A DNA stretch of 64,000 bases from Bacillota bacterium (GCA_023421075.1 JAEZUM010000051.1:1-64000); one strand, 5' to 3'. Shown: positions 8,494-18,130, counted from the stretch's first letter. Program-made: numbers and translations. Notes: generated by a model from the letters alone, not told the origin.

Positions 8494-8772
8494 TTATGTC
8501 AGGGTAAAGAGTTTATATGCTGCAAACAAGGAGAACAAGGTGGCTATGGGAACAAGGAGTACGAATTTCGTGTGTTTGGTCTTATGTCGGAAGGTATACA
8601 TTCCGATCAGTGAGCCGGGACCTCCGCCAAGAAATGCTATCAGCAAAAGTGTCCGCTCCGGTATACGCCAAGCCTTCGTTCTAGCTTTCTGCTTATCCAA
8701 TCCCATGGATATTAATCCAATCAGACTCAGAATTGAGAAATAACCAATCACTAGATAACTCATTTGCTCCAT
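8494..8772 (-). CDS. DUF1294 family small membrane protein
   Basis: About 92 residues with three hydrophobic stretches. The central WRIPERTLLLIAFLGGGPGSLIGM followed by FRHKTKHTKF is the hallmark of DUF1294. Function is unknown in the family. The ATG at 8772, four bases after the aspS stop, is preferred over one inside aspS; an ATG three codons later is also possible. Co-transcribed with aspS and closed by the terminator at 8375-8415. Confidence 0.88.
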   Translation of the reverse strand: MEQMSYLVIGYFSILSLIGLISMGLDKQKARTKAWRIPERTLLLIAFLGGGPGSLIGMYTFRHKTKHTKFVLLVPIATLFSLFAAYKLFTLT

Positions 8773-8776
8773 GGTA

Positions 8777-10570
8777 TTACTTCTCTTGTGTGGGAGCGAT
8801 TGCAATTCCCAGCTCCTTCAACTGTTTATCCTCAACCACATTCGGGGCTTCTGTCATAAGACAGGATGCATCCTTTACCTTAGGGAAAGCGATGACATCA
8901 CGGATGCTATCCTCTTTTGCCATAAGCATAACCAGACGATCCAAACCATAAGCAAGTCCTGCATGCGGAGGCACGCCGTATTTGAACGCATTTAAAAGGA
9001 AACCAAACCGTTCATAAGCGGCTTCTTTTGTGAAGCCAAGTACCTCAAACATCTTCTCCTGAACATCACTCTGGAAGATACGAACGGAGCCTCCTCCGAC
9101 TTCCGTACCATTCAAGGTAATATCGTAAGCCTTTGCTCTTACCTTACCGGGGTCAGTATCTAATAAATGAAGATCCTCATCCATTGGCATCGTGAAGGGG
9201 TGGTGCTTTGCGGTATATCTGCCTTCTTCCTTGGAATATTCCAATAACGGGAATTCTGTAACCCATAAGAACTTGTATTCATCCTTATGAAGAAGTCCGA
9301 GGTTCTTCGCCAGCTCCACTCTGAGTGCTCCCAGAGCAGCAAATACAGTATCATCTTCATCGGCAGCAAATAATAAGAGGTCTCCCGGCTTACCGTTCAT
9401 CGCCGCAGTTAATGCCTTGAGCTCTTCCTCTGTCAGGAATTTCGCGAAGGAAGACTTGTAGGTACCATCTGCCTCGATTGCCAGATAGGCAAGACCCTTT
9501 AAGCCGTAATCCTTAACAAAATCAACCAAAGCGTCAATCTTCTTCCTTGGCATCTCCGCTTGTCCTTCTGCATTGATACCACGTACACAACCGCCTTTCT
9601 CAATAGCGCCGGTAAATACGCTGAAGCCACAGCTCTTAACTACCTCTGAGACATTCTTTAGTTCTAAGCCAAAGCGAATGTCCGGTTTGTCAGAACCAAA
9701 GCGTTCCATCGCCTCAGCATAGGTCATTCTTTGAATCGGCAACGGCACCTCAATACCAATACTTTCCTTGAACATTCTCTGTAACAAACGTTCATTAACA
9801 CCAATTACATCATCAACATCCACAAAGGATAATTCCATATCAATCTGAGTGAATTCCGGCTGTCTGTCTGCACGGAGATCCTCATCACGGAAGCACTTTA
9901 CAATCTGGAAATAACGATCATAGCCCGCCACCATTAATAACTGCTTAAACAGCTGCGGTGATTGAGGTAATGCATAGAAATTCCCGGGATGAACACGACT
10001 GGGTACCAGATAGTCTCTTGCACCTTCCGGGGTACTCTTTGTCAAAACCGGTGTTTCAATCTCAAGGAAGCCTTCTTCTGCAAGAAACTGACGGGTTACG
10101 GTTGCAACCTTACTGCGTAAAATCATATTCTTCTGAAGGTCCGGTCTTCTAAGATCAAGATAACGATACTTTAATCTCAATTCTTCCTTGGTTTTGGATT
10201 CCTCTTCAATCTGGAACGGAGGTGTATCTGCTTCAGACAGCACTCGGAGCTCTGTCGCTCTGATCTCAATATTACCGGTGGTAAGATTCTCATTCACAGC
10301 ACCGGAACGCGCCTCTACCTTACCGACGATAGCAACAACAAATTCACTTCTCAGCTTCTCCGCTTTCGCAAAATTCTCACTGCCGCAATCACTTTCCTCA
10401 AATATAATCTGTAACAGTCCGGAACGATCTCTTAAATCAACAAAGATTATTCCTCCTTTGTTTCTGCTCTTTTGTACCCATCCCATAACGGTTACAGTCT
10501 CGCCGATGTTCTTATCTGAGACTTCAGTACATCTGTGGCTTCTTTGTAAGCCCTTCATTGCTTCTGCCAT
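8777..10570 (-). CDS. aspS: Aspartyl-tRNA synthetase
   Basis: 597-residue class IIb synthetase that charges tRNA-Asp. An N-terminal OB anticodon-binding domain (about 1-110) precedes the class II core with FRDEDLRADRQPEFTQIDME. The bacterial GAD insertion lies in the middle, and motif 3 is in GLAYGLDRLVMLM. The length is that of the bacterial-type enzyme. hisS is normally the immediate upstream neighbour in Firmicutes; here it is 12.6 kb away, beyond the chemosensory operon. Confidence 0.98.
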   Translation of the reverse strand: MAEAMKGLQRSHRCTEVSDKNIGETVTVMGWVQKSRNKGGIIFVDLRDRSGLLQIIFEESDCGSENFAKAEKLRSEFVVAIVGKVEARSGAVNENLTTGNIEIRATELRVLSEADTPPFQIEEESKTKEELRLKYRYLDLRRPDLQKNMILRSKVATVTRQFLAEEGFLEIETPVLTKSTPEGARDYLVPSRVHPGNFYALPQSPQLFKQLLMVAGYDRYFQIVKCFRDEDLRADRQPEFTQIDMELSFVDVDDVIGVNERLLQRMFKESIGIEVPLPIQRMTYAEAMERFGSDKPDIRFGLELKNVSEVVKSCGFSVFTGAIEKGGCVRGINAEGQAEMPRKKIDALVDFVKDYGLKGLAYLAIEADGTYKSSFAKFLTEEELKALTAAMNGKPGDLLLFAADEDDTVFAALGALRVELAKNLGLLHKDEYKFLWVTEFPLLEYSKEEGRYTAKHHPFTMPMDEDLHLLDTDPGKVRAKAYDITLNGTEVGGGSVRIFQSDVQEKMFEVLGFTKEAAYERFGFLLNAFKYGVPPHAGLAYGLDRLVMLMAKEDSIRDVIAFPKVKDASCLMTEAPNVVEDKQLKELGIAIAPTQEK

Positions 10571-10640
10571 AGTTTATCTTTCTCCTTTGATCGCAATCTA
10601 TATTGGTTTTTCGGACTTTTAACCTTTTTCAATGCATTTA

Positions 10641-10669
10641 ATTTTATAGCATTTTTAGGTATCTGTCCA
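10641..10669 (-). promoter_or_regulatory. Promoter of aspS
   Basis: Minus-strand TGGACA (10664-10669), a 17-bp spacer and TAAAAT (10641-10646, within TATAAAAT). No T-box leader elements were seen in the 164-bp gap. Confidence 0.55.
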
Positions 10670-10734
10670 TAGATTTTTTATACCGCTAAGCCGTAGTAAA
10701 TCATACAGTTGCCAATGCTATCCCTGACCCATTT

Positions 10735-11040
10735 TTAATTCATCTGAAAATCTACACACTTGCGATTTCTCGTAGCAGGCTTTACATAGTTTGTTCCTAC
10801 CCTTACATGCTCCGGATGAACAACATAGGAAATAAGTGCTTCCTCATTCTCAAATACACTGTCCAAAACCAAATCTGCTTCTGAGGTTGTTAAGGGATCT
10901 ATATACAGATGAATGGAAACAATTCCGGGGATCAGATTAATCAAATTCTCTAATTCCTTCTTCATCTCGATCGCATTCTTTCTATTCTCTTCTGCTGTAT
11001 AGCCCTCTGCATAGTTCCATGACACAATATGTTTTACCAT
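10735..11040 (-). CDS. Dabb-domain (stress-responsive A/B barrel) protein
   Basis: 101 residues matching the dimeric alpha/beta-barrel Dabb fold: it opens MVKHIVSWNY, has a central PGIVSIHLYIDP, and ends near HPEHVRVGTNYVKP. Members are small cytosolic proteins of mostly unknown function. It is monocistronic between aspS and the chemosensory operon, with no terminator recognised after it. ATG follows an AAGGTTGG-like weak ribosome site. Confidence 0.87.
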   Translation of the reverse strand: MVKHIVSWNYAEGYTAEENRKNAIEMKKELENLINLIPGIVSIHLYIDPLTTSEADLVLDSVFENEEALISYVVHPEHVRVGTNYVKPATRNRKCVDFQMN

Positions 11041-11157
11041 AGTAATACCAACCTTTCTTATTCTTACTTTCGAATCTTAGAGAACCCTACCATATTTACA
11101 ATAAAGCCTTTTCCATAGGATCCTGTATTTTTCATTCCTTATTCACACGAACAAACC

Positions 11158-11233
11158 ATACAGCATCTCAGATGCTGTATAAAACGTAGAAGAACAAGGA
11201 GTTTGCGCGAGTATACAAACTTCGCGGTTCTTC
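11158..11233. repeat. Hairpins upstream of the Dabb gene, including a dispersed GAAGAAC element
   Basis: ATACAGCATC-TCA-GATGCTGTAT (11158-11180) is a perfect 10-bp stem with a 3-nt loop. Beside it, from about 11187 to 11233, GAAGAACAAGGA opens a nested hairpin: outer arms GAAGAAC/GTTCTTC and inner arms GTTTG/CAAAC. The second element resembles the one at about 26808-26855 in sequence blocks and in architecture. Confidence 0.6.
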
Positions 11234-11291
11234 CTGTGTGACTATTTTTATTCACACTAGTATTCTATCATTAGTATAATTAGAGAGCAAG

Positions 11292-11322
11292 ACAAAAAGA
11301 AAACCGGTGGCTGTACCGGCTT
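11292..11322 (-). terminator. Terminator of the chemosensory operon
   Basis: On the minus strand a CCGGT/ACCGG stem with flanking A-T pairs is followed by TTTTCTTTTTG, immediately after the stop of the hybrid kinase. A good intrinsic terminator closing the ten-gene operon. Confidence 0.8.
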
Positions 11323-11326
11323 TCTA

Positions 11327-14083
11327 TCATTTTGTATCTTCATTCTCATTTTGATCGTGTGCTATGCGATAAAGCTGAAACTCTTCCAATATCATCTCGA
11401 TATAATTTTTAACTTCTGTCAGACTCCCTCGACGGGCAGCAAGCTCAATCTTAAAGGCCAAATCTTTTATATCTATTGCATCAATCTTACTCGCCGCCTT
11501 CTTAATATCCTTAGCAATTGCTTCAATTCGAACGATATCATCACTTTCCGCCTCCGGGTCGATCAGATCAATATATTTCGTCAGCTCCTTCAAGGCCATC
11601 GGATCTTGAGGAATTGTCGGATCTGATTTATCAAAGCGAAATACAATATCACCTTCTTCTGTCATCTTTACATAGTCCGGAGTCCCAACCAATTTGTTTT
11701 TCGTTAACTGTTCTATTATATTGAAGAGAGCCTCCATCTGTATTGGCTTCGAAATATAATCGTCCATACCCAGTCGAATAAATTTCTCTCTGTCACCCGG
11801 GAGCGCGTATGCCGTTAATGCAACAATCGGGGTATGTCGATCTTTTCCCTCCAAGCTTCTTATTCTTGCTGTTGCTTCCACTCCGTTCATCTTAGGCATC
11901 TGAATATCCATCAAGATCGCATCAAAGTCCTCCTGCAGATATAATTCAACTGCTTCTAACCCGTTTAGTGCTGTTCTAACCTTGTGACCACGTTCCTCCA
12001 GCATCTTCCATAATACCTTCTGATTAATTCGGTCATCCTCAACAACTAACAGACTTAAAGCCTTTTCTGCCTTTGATATCTTAGGTAGCTCCTTTTTATC
12101 CGATAAAATGGTTCTTCCGATTTGGAAGTTCAGTATGAATTTAAAGGTGCTTCCTTGCCCAAATTCACTATTAACTTCTATTCTTCCTCCCATCATCTCA
12201 ACAAGCTGCTTGGAGATAACAAGACCAAGTCCCGTGCCTCCGAACTGTCTGGTAAAGGAATTCTCTATCTGAGAAAAGCTTTTGAACAGCCGGTCCATAT
12301 CTTCCTTCCCAATACCAATACCGGTATCCGATACGGAAAATGTTAATTCGGCTTCATCCTGTGATTTTCTTATACTTTTGATCATCAGTATAACCTCGCC
12401 ATGCATGGTGAATTTAATCGCATTGCTTAAGAGGTTATTCAGTATCTGCCTTAGTCGATTGGGATCCCCGATGATGAACTGTGGAACAGTGGAGGAGAAC
12501 GTATAATTCAGTTCAAGGTCCTTATCATTTGCTCTCGGTGCATGAGAACGAATTATCTCATCAACCAGCTCCTTCAGATCAAAGTTAATATGCTCTAAGG
12601 TCATCTTGCCGGCTTCCATTTTTGAGAAATCCAAAACATCATTGACAATCGTAATAAGAGCTCCTGCACAAGCCTTCGCTGTCATAAGATTATCTCTTTG
12701 ATCCTCCGTTAATGCGGATAGCAGAGTCAGGTCAATCATACCGACTATACCGTTGATAGGAGTCCTTATTTCATGGCTCATATTTGCAAGAAACTCACTC
12801 TTTGCCCGATTAGCTGTTTCCGCAGCTTCTTTTGCAGAAATCAGTAATTCCTGATAACGCTTGATGTCCTCCTGAGCTTCGATCCGATCCGATATATCGT
12901 AGACAGACCCGACAAAGCCTGCATATTTTCCATCGGTATCACAGAAAGGGGCACCAATTAAAAGGCACCAGCGATAACTGCCGTCAATCGTCAGAAATCG
13001 TGTTTCCTTAATAAAGGCTTCATGATTGGCGATGGCCTCCAAGACTTCTTTCCTGTATTCTTCCCTGTCATCAGGATGAATAAAGTCAAACCATTGATCG
13101 ATTGGAGTATCCAGGATCGCTCTGCCGGTGATTTCTCCGAACTTCTTATTAACATATTTCCATTTAAAATTCTCGTCAGACATCCAGACAGTAAAAGGAA
13201 GTTGATTCATGAGATTATTGATATATTCACTTGTCCGTCTGGCATTGATCTCCTGCTGCTTGCTCGCAGTGATGTCCACCAATGAGATTTCTATCGCCTT
13301 TTTCCCAGACAGCTTGATAGGAGCCACACTGGCTCTAACCCAATAATCCTGTGGTCCATCCACATTTGCTAACACCATTTTGACTTCGGCGTTATAAGTA
13401 ACACGATCATTCACCAGTGCATCCGTCATTGCTTGATTTAACTCACAACCGGGACACTTTGTACTGGTACCGCAAGCATCCGGCTGGTCAGAGCTATTGA
13501 TACAATGCATGCATTTACCGAATTGAAATCCAACGATATCCTCCTTTGTCTTGCCGATAAAATCCAGTAAAATCTGATTGGCCCGTATTGCTCGCCCGAA
13601 CTCATCCAGTATAATTACTGCAGCCGGTGTATTGTTAAAGATCATCATTAGGTTCTGTTCTTCTCGAATATGACTGAGCTCCTGCGTACGTAGGGTGGTG
13701 ATATCGCGAAAGCCGACTACCGTTCCTGTCAATTCGCCTACCTGATTAAAATTCGGAGTGCAGGCAGCAGACACATATTTTATCAGATTATTCCGAAACA
13801 TTAGGACACTGTTTGCATTTAGCCCGGTCGGCTTCCGGTTCTGAAGCACGAATTCTACCGGGTCAGGCATCCGTTCCTTGGTTTCGGCATGATATAGCTT
13901 GAATATCTCTTTAAAATTCTTACCGAGCGTCTCTGAAGTATCAACATCAAGAATATCCGAAGCATGCTGGTTGATAAATACAATTTTACCCAGACTGTCG
14001 GTTGCTATGATCCCGTAACCTATATTTAATAAGATTTCAGAGGAAAGCTTATAGTCTCTCCTTAATTTGATCCTCTTAGGCAT
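11327..14083 (-). CDS. Hybrid sensor histidine kinase with three PAS domains
   Basis: 918 residues, apparently cytosolic (no membrane helices). Three PAS domains occupy about 15-130, 145-275 and 285-400. The second carries five cysteines (191, 194, 204, 210, 213) in a CxxC...C...CxxC pattern. Next come HisKA with phospho-acceptor His437 in MSHEIRTP, HATPase_c (DTGIGI, GTGLGL), a receiver with Asp726 in MDIQMPKMNG, and an uncharacterised 120-residue tail. The ATG at 14083 is favoured by AAGGGATGGG upstream; the frame extends 19 codons further. It is the last gene of the chemosensory operon, so its signal may feed into it. Confidence 0.9.
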   Translation of the reverse strand: MPKRIKLRRDYKLSSEILLNIGYGIIATDSLGKIVFINQHASDILDVDTSETLGKNFKEIFKLYHAETKERMPDPVEFVLQNRKPTGLNANSVLMFRNNLIKYVSAACTPNFNQVGELTGTVVGFRDITTLRTQELSHIREEQNLMMIFNNTPAAVIILDEFGRAIRANQILLDFIGKTKEDIVGFQFGKCMHCINSSDQPDACGTSTKCPGCELNQAMTDALVNDRVTYNAEVKMVLANVDGPQDYWVRASVAPIKLSGKKAIEISLVDITASKQQEINARRTSEYINNLMNQLPFTVWMSDENFKWKYVNKKFGEITGRAILDTPIDQWFDFIHPDDREEYRKEVLEAIANHEAFIKETRFLTIDGSYRWCLLIGAPFCDTDGKYAGFVGSVYDISDRIEAQEDIKRYQELLISAKEAAETANRAKSEFLANMSHEIRTPINGIVGMIDLTLLSALTEDQRDNLMTAKACAGALITIVNDVLDFSKMEAGKMTLEHINFDLKELVDEIIRSHAPRANDKDLELNYTFSSTVPQFIIGDPNRLRQILNNLLSNAIKFTMHGEVILMIKSIRKSQDEAELTFSVSDTGIGIGKEDMDRLFKSFSQIENSFTRQFGGTGLGLVISKQLVEMMGGRIEVNSEFGQGSTFKFILNFQIGRTILSDKKELPKISKAEKALSLLVVEDDRINQKVLWKMLEERGHKVRTALNGLEAVELYLQEDFDAILMDIQMPKMNGVEATARIRSLEGKDRHTPIVALTAYALPGDREKFIRLGMDDYISKPIQMEALFNIIEQLTKNKLVGTPDYVKMTEEGDIVFRFDKSDPTIPQDPMALKELTKYIDLIDPEAESDDIVRIEAIAKDIKKAASKIDAIDIKDLAFKIELAARRGSLTEVKNYIEMILEEFQLYRIAHDQNENEDTK

Positions 14084-14140
14084 AGACCCATCCCTTATCG
14101 AAATAGTATGATTCTTCAAACACCAAAATTTATTGATCAA

Positions 14141-15163
14141 TCATTGATTAAGCATTTTATAAATCGAATACGCCATGTTATCCAGTGAAGATTGTTTTTC
14201 CACGGCTCCGATATTGAAGGCAACCTTCGGCATACCATATACCACACAGGATTTCTCATCCTGTCCTAAGGTCCTGGCTCCTTTTCTACGCATAGACATT
14301 AGTCCCTTTGCACCGTCATAGCCCATCCCCGTCAGAATTACACCGACCGCATTCTTTCCCGCCTCTTTTGCAACCGACTCAAAAAGAACATCGACTGAGG
14401 GGCAATGCCCATTCACTTTTTCTCCCGCAAAGCATTCCACTTTATATCGATCCCCAACATGACGTATAATCATATGCTGATCTCCCGGTGCGATCAATAC
14501 ATGACCACGTTCAACGAAATCACCGGTTCTTGCTTCCTTCACCGTAAGGTTTGTCTGGGTATTCAAACGTTCGGCAAACATACGCGAAAAGTTAGGCGGT
14601 ATATGTTGGACAATTACAATCCCGGGAGAATCTGCCGGTAAGTTTTTCAATACAGCATAGATTGCTTCCGTTCCTCCGGTTGATGCACCAATTGCGATAA
14701 TTTTACCTTTCCCCGCTATCTCATTGCTTATTATCTTCTTCACCGTTGTTTCCGCATCATTATTATGTACCTTAGCATTTGAAGCTATTTTAATCTTTAC
14801 AATCAACTCATTGATAAAATTCTCCACACTATTCACAGAGGATAGATCGGGCTTTCCGACAAAATCTACTGCACCTGCATTCATCGCATCAAATACAGTC
14901 CCCGAGGTGGAGCTGACTACAATAATCGGAAGAGGATATTGAGGCATAAGTCTACTGATAAATTCGATTCCGTTCATTTTGGGCATCTCAACATCGCAGG
15001 TCATAACATCGGGCTTAGTTGATATGATTTTATCTCTTGCATCGTATGGGTCATTTGCTGTTGCTACGACCTCAATATCCGGATCAGATGACAGCCCTCG
15101 AAGCAGCACCTCGCGAAATAGAATACTATCGTCAACGATTAGAACCCTAATTTTATTTAACAT
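14141..15163 (-). CDS. cheB: Chemotaxis protein-glutamate methylesterase/deamidase
   Basis: 340 residues. An N-terminal receiver has LIVDDS near residue 10 and the phospho-acceptor Asp in TCDVEMPKMNG. The C-terminal esterase shows the full catalytic triad: Ser in IGASTGG, His in VQHIPPNF and Asp in GMGYDGAKG. It removes methyl groups from chemoreceptors when phosphorylated by CheA. It sits 17 bp after cheR. A frame-extending GTG four codons upstream is ignored because the GAGAGGTGA ribosome site overlaps it. Confidence 0.96.
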   Translation of the reverse strand: MLNKIRVLIVDDSILFREVLLRGLSSDPDIEVVATANDPYDARDKIISTKPDVMTCDVEMPKMNGIEFISRLMPQYPLPIIVVSSTSGTVFDAMNAGAVDFVGKPDLSSVNSVENFINELIVKIKIASNAKVHNNDAETTVKKIISNEIAGKGKIIAIGASTGGTEAIYAVLKNLPADSPGIVIVQHIPPNFSRMFAERLNTQTNLTVKEARTGDFVERGHVLIAPGDQHMIIRHVGDRYKVECFAGEKVNGHCPSVDVLFESVAKEAGKNAVGVILTGMGYDGAKGLMSMRRKGARTLGQDEKSCVVYGMPKVAFNIGAVEKQSSLDNMAYSIYKMLNQ

Positions 15164-15180
15164 AGAGTTTATCACCTCTC

Positions 15181-15996
15181 TTATATTTTTCTATAGATTG
15201 CAGGTTGCACGTATTTAAACCTTGTTTCATCACGATTCAATGACTCGGAATGTCCAATGAACAGATACCCTCCCGGCTCCAATAAATCATAATATTTATT
15301 AACAAGGGTATTTTTCGTTTTTTCATCAAAATATATCATAACATTTCTGCAGAATATTACATGGAATTTTTTCTTAAACGGAAACACATTCTCCATCAGG
15401 TTGAATTTCCGAAAGATCACTTCATTGCGAAGCTTGTCGATAAATACTGACTCCTCCGTGTTTAGTTTGGTGGTATAATTCAAACGCCACTTCGCGGGAA
15501 GCGTTTCAATCTCTTTATTACTATATACTCCGCTCTTCGCTTCCTCCAGCACCTTACTGGAGATATCAGTGGCCAGTACCTTGGTATCCCAGTATAGCTT
15601 CTCCTTACCAAAATATTCATCCAGAATCATGGCAATGGTATAAGGCTCCTCCCCACTGGAACAACCGGCACACCAGATACGCAAATCCCGCTCCGTTGCC
15701 TTCGATACAAGATATGGAAGAACTACATCCTTGAAGTAAGTAAAATGATCTGCTTCTCTCATGAAAAAGGTATGATTCGTTGTTATCTTATCCAGAAGGG
15801 CAGAAACCGCCATGCCTGTCTTGTCACTAATCACGTAGTTATAGTATTCGGAAAAATTTTTAAATCCTTTTTGGATTAATTCATTTTGAAGTCTGCCAAT
15901 TACCAGGGTTTCCTTCTCAGGTTTTAGATAGATGCCATAATTTGCCTTGATAAAAGTAGCTAATTGATCAAATTCTTTCTTTGAAATAGTAATCAC
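15181..15996 (-). CDS. cheR: Chemotaxis protein methyltransferase
   Basis: 271-residue SAM-dependent enzyme that methylates receptor glutamates. A small helical N-terminal domain (1-70) precedes the Rossmann core with WCAGCSSGEEPYTIAM, the typical CheR SAM-binding stretch. VIFCRNVMIYFDEK and GGYLFIGHSESL follow. Works against CheB, encoded next in the operon. Confidence 0.97.
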   Translation of the reverse strand: MITISKKEFDQLATFIKANYGIYLKPEKETLVIGRLQNELIQKGFKNFSEYYNYVISDKTGMAVSALLDKITTNHTFFMREADHFTYFKDVVLPYLVSKATERDLRIWCAGCSSGEEPYTIAMILDEYFGKEKLYWDTKVLATDISSKVLEEAKSGVYSNKEIETLPAKWRLNYTTKLNTEESVFIDKLRNEVIFRKFNLMENVFPFKKKFHVIFCRNVMIYFDEKTKNTLVNKYYDLLEPGGYLFIGHSESLNRDETRFKYVQPAIYRKI

Positions 15997-16102
15997 AGGC
16001 AGCTCTCCTTTTAAAACAGTTGTCTAGGAACGTTATTCATACGCGAAAGGCTCAGAATGAATCAAGATTGATCCATTCTGAGGTCCCGGTTCTGTATCTT
16101 TA

Positions 16103-16597
16103 TTATACTACTTCACTCAGAACCTCTAATTCAGTATCGGTTAACAGCTTGTCGCAATCTAATAGAAGCTTTACTTCTGATCCCACTTTACCGATCTTCT
16201 TAATGTACCGGTTATTGGTTCCTTTGTTAATCTGAGGCGGATCTACGATATCCTGCTCGGGTATTGTTAACACTTCTGCTACACTATCGACAATCAGACC
16301 AATCGAAAGCTCTTTAATGTCGACAACAATAACACAGGTTCTGTCATTATAAGCCTTTGCATCCTTTTTGAAGCGAACTCTTACATCAATTACCGGTATA
16401 ATCTTGCCTCGTAAGTTAATGATTCCTTTCACATAATCCGGAATCTCCGGTATCACAGTAATTGCTTGCATTCCAATAATCTCTGTGACATATCTTATCT
16501 CTATGCCGTAACATTCATCGCCCAACAAAAAAGTAAGATATCGATCCTTTTGCGTATCTTCCTCGAGCTCCAGATTGTTATCCAATATATTTGTCAT
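16103..16597 (-). CDS. cheW: CheW coupling protein (second in operon)
   Basis: 164 residues, a single CheW/SH3-like domain that links receptors to CheA. Characteristic YVTEIIGMQAITVIPEIP and VKGIINLRGKIIPVIDVR are present. It is close in sequence to the other CheW at 18180-18671; both carry an N-terminal EEDTQKDRYLTF extension and share the rare VDPPQI loop. Two CheW copies in one operon suggest duplication with possible receptor preference. Confidence 0.96.
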   Translation of the reverse strand: MTNILDNNLELEEDTQKDRYLTFLLGDECYGIEIRYVTEIIGMQAITVIPEIPDYVKGIINLRGKIIPVIDVRVRFKKDAKAYNDRTCVIVVDIKELSIGLIVDSVAEVLTIPEQDIVDPPQINKGTNNRYIKKIGKVGSEVKLLLDCDKLLTDTELEVLSEVV

Positions 16598-16624
16598 ACC
16601 GCCTTCCTCCTTTTCTATGTATGA

Positions 16625-16984
16625 TTATTGCAATATTTTATTTAGTGTTTGTATTACATGGTCTTCTTTAAATGGCTTCACAATAAAGGATTTTGCTCCG
16701 TTGCGAATTGCTTCCATTACCATTTGTTCCTGTCCCATGGCAGAAACCATCACAATCTTAGCTGCCGGATCAAATGCGATTATTTCCTTTAATGCCTCCA
16801 GTCCAGTCATCTCAGGCATAGTGATGTCCATTGTAACCAGGTCAGGCTTTAATTCCTTATATTTATTTAAACCAACCAGTCCGTTTTCTGCTTCATCCAC
16901 TACCTCAAAGGCATGCTTTACCAAGATATTCTTTATCGCCATTCGCATAAATGCTGCATCATCTACAATTAATACTTTTTTCAT
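16625..16984 (-). CDS. cheY: CheY-type response regulator
   Basis: 119-residue stand-alone receiver. It opens MKKVLIVDDAAFMRM; the acceptor Asp lies in VTMDITMPEMTG, with Thr/Ser at VMVSAMGQ and Lys at FIVKPF. The form is that of Gram-positive CheY, which binds the flagellar switch. Its ATG overlaps the TetR stop by 4 bp, so translation is coupled to the transcriptional regulator just upstream. Confidence 0.95.
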   Translation of the reverse strand: MKKVLIVDDAAFMRMAIKNILVKHAFEVVDEAENGLVGLNKYKELKPDLVTMDITMPEMTGLEALKEIIAFDPAAKIVMVSAMGQEQMVMEAIRNGAKSFIVKPFKEDHVIQTLNKILQ

Positions 16985-17610
16985 ACCATTCCTCCATGAT
17001 GGTGTTCTTCACCATCTCCGCTTTTTATCTGAAGTGTCGCAAGTAACATCTCCAAGGTAGAGCTACTTCGATCTCTTAATGAGAATTTATGGTTTGATAT
17101 CTTCCAATTAAGACATAGCTCCCTAAAAAAGCCATAAATCATGACTGCAATCATGTTAGTGTCTACATCCCCACGAAGCTCTCCGGACTGAACCGCCTTT
17201 TTAACGAGTGACTCTATCGTTGCGGTTCTATCTTCCTGAATCTCTACTATTTTCCCGGATAACTCTTCTTCATTGATCAATACATGAAAGATCAGAAGAA
17301 TTGATGCAATTGCCGGATAATTCTCATAATACTCCGCATAGGATGTAATCAGATAAGTAATTGCCTCGGTCGGCCTTAGTTGATGTAGCTTTGTTGACTC
17401 CAGGATATCTGCGTCAAATTGTATAAAGTAATCCAGAACAGCCATTAGCAATTCATTTTTATTATTAAAATGGCGAAATAAGGTGGCTTCTGAAATCTGC
17501 TGTCGCTTTGCAATTTCTCTGGTCGTCAGCCTCTGGATTCCTAACTCATCAATGATATCAATTGCCGTTAAAATGAGCTGTTCTTTTCGATGCAATATGT
17601 TAATTCCCAT
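16981..17610 (-). CDS. TetR/AcrR-family transcriptional regulator within the chemosensory operon
   Basis: 209 residues. The N-terminal helix-turn-helix is canonical (RLTTREIAKRQQISEATLFRHF, about 27-48), followed by a helical ligand-binding domain of unknown ligand. It overlaps cheY by 4 bp and is preceded by a CheY-like regulator gene 118 bp upstream. TetR proteins often control their own operon; the AGTAAGT-N4-ACTTACT palindrome at the operon promoter (22795-22812) is a natural candidate target. That link is inferred, not shown. Confidence 0.92.
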   Translation of the reverse strand: MGINILHRKEQLILTAIDIIDELGIQRLTTREIAKRQQISEATLFRHFNNKNELLMAVLDYFIQFDADILESTKLHQLRPTEAITYLITSYAEYYENYPAIASILLIFHVLINEEELSGKIVEIQEDRTATIESLVKKAVQSGELRGDVDTNMIAVMIYGFFRELCLNWKISNHKFSLRDRSSSTLEMLLATLQIKSGDGEEHHHGGMV

Positions 17611-17728
17611 TTTTTCACCTGCCGTAGTTTTACTTACATTCCGATGATTGGAATGCAGAGCCTTGTCAATTATGTATTTATCGGTAAAATATTGCCTTCC
17701 AGTAAACAGCTAAAAAGGTGTATCCTGA

Positions 17729-18130
17729 TTAATTCGCATCAATCAGACCGATTTTATGTAATACCTCCATAAACTTAGCGGTATCGATCGGCTTAGCAGC
17801 ATAGGCATCACACCCCAGTTCAAATGCATTTTGCACAATCTGGGTCTCAGCCAATGCCGTTGTCATGATAATTTTAGATTGTTTTTCCGGGTCAATCCCT
17901 TTCTGTGCCTCAAGCTCTTTGATATGCTTCAGTACTTTAACACCGTCTACCTTTGGCATCATAATATCAAGACAAATCAAATCGTAGGGTTTATCCTCCT
18001 TATGAGAGATCAAGACTGCATCCAGTGCTTCTAATCCATCGACAACCAGATCACATTCTCCGTACTGTGCGAGAAATTTGTATAGGAATTTACGACTTGA
18101 CAGGTCATCTTCCGCTATCAATATTTTCAA
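17729..18130 (-). CDS. CheY-like response regulator, stand-alone
   Basis: 133-residue receiver domain with no output domain. MKILIAEDDLSSRKFL holds the acidic pocket, ICLDIMMPKVDG the acceptor Asp, and AAKPID the conserved Lys. It is more divergent than the CheY at 16625-16984, including a longer loop (EAQKGIDPEKQ). It may be a phosphate sink or may serve a different output from CheY. It lies 49 bp after the first cheW. Confidence 0.92.
   Translation of the reverse strand: MKILIAEDDLSSRKFLYKFLAQYGECDLVVDGLEALDAVLISHKEDKPYDLICLDIMMPKVDGVKVLKHIKELEAQKGIDPEKQSKIIMTTALAETQIVQNAFELGCDAYAAKPIDTAKFMEVLHKIGLIDAN

Noticed and set aside
8276..8494. A 72-codon minus-strand open frame after the DUF1294 gene.
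   Set aside because: It runs straight through the stem and T-run of the aspS-DUF1294 terminator, has no ribosome site and no recognisable domain.
10571..10734. A possible T-box leader before aspS (and before hisS at 24475-24548).
   Set aside because: No T-box sequence (the AGGGTGG-type core) or long structured leader is present; the hisS gap is only 74 bp.
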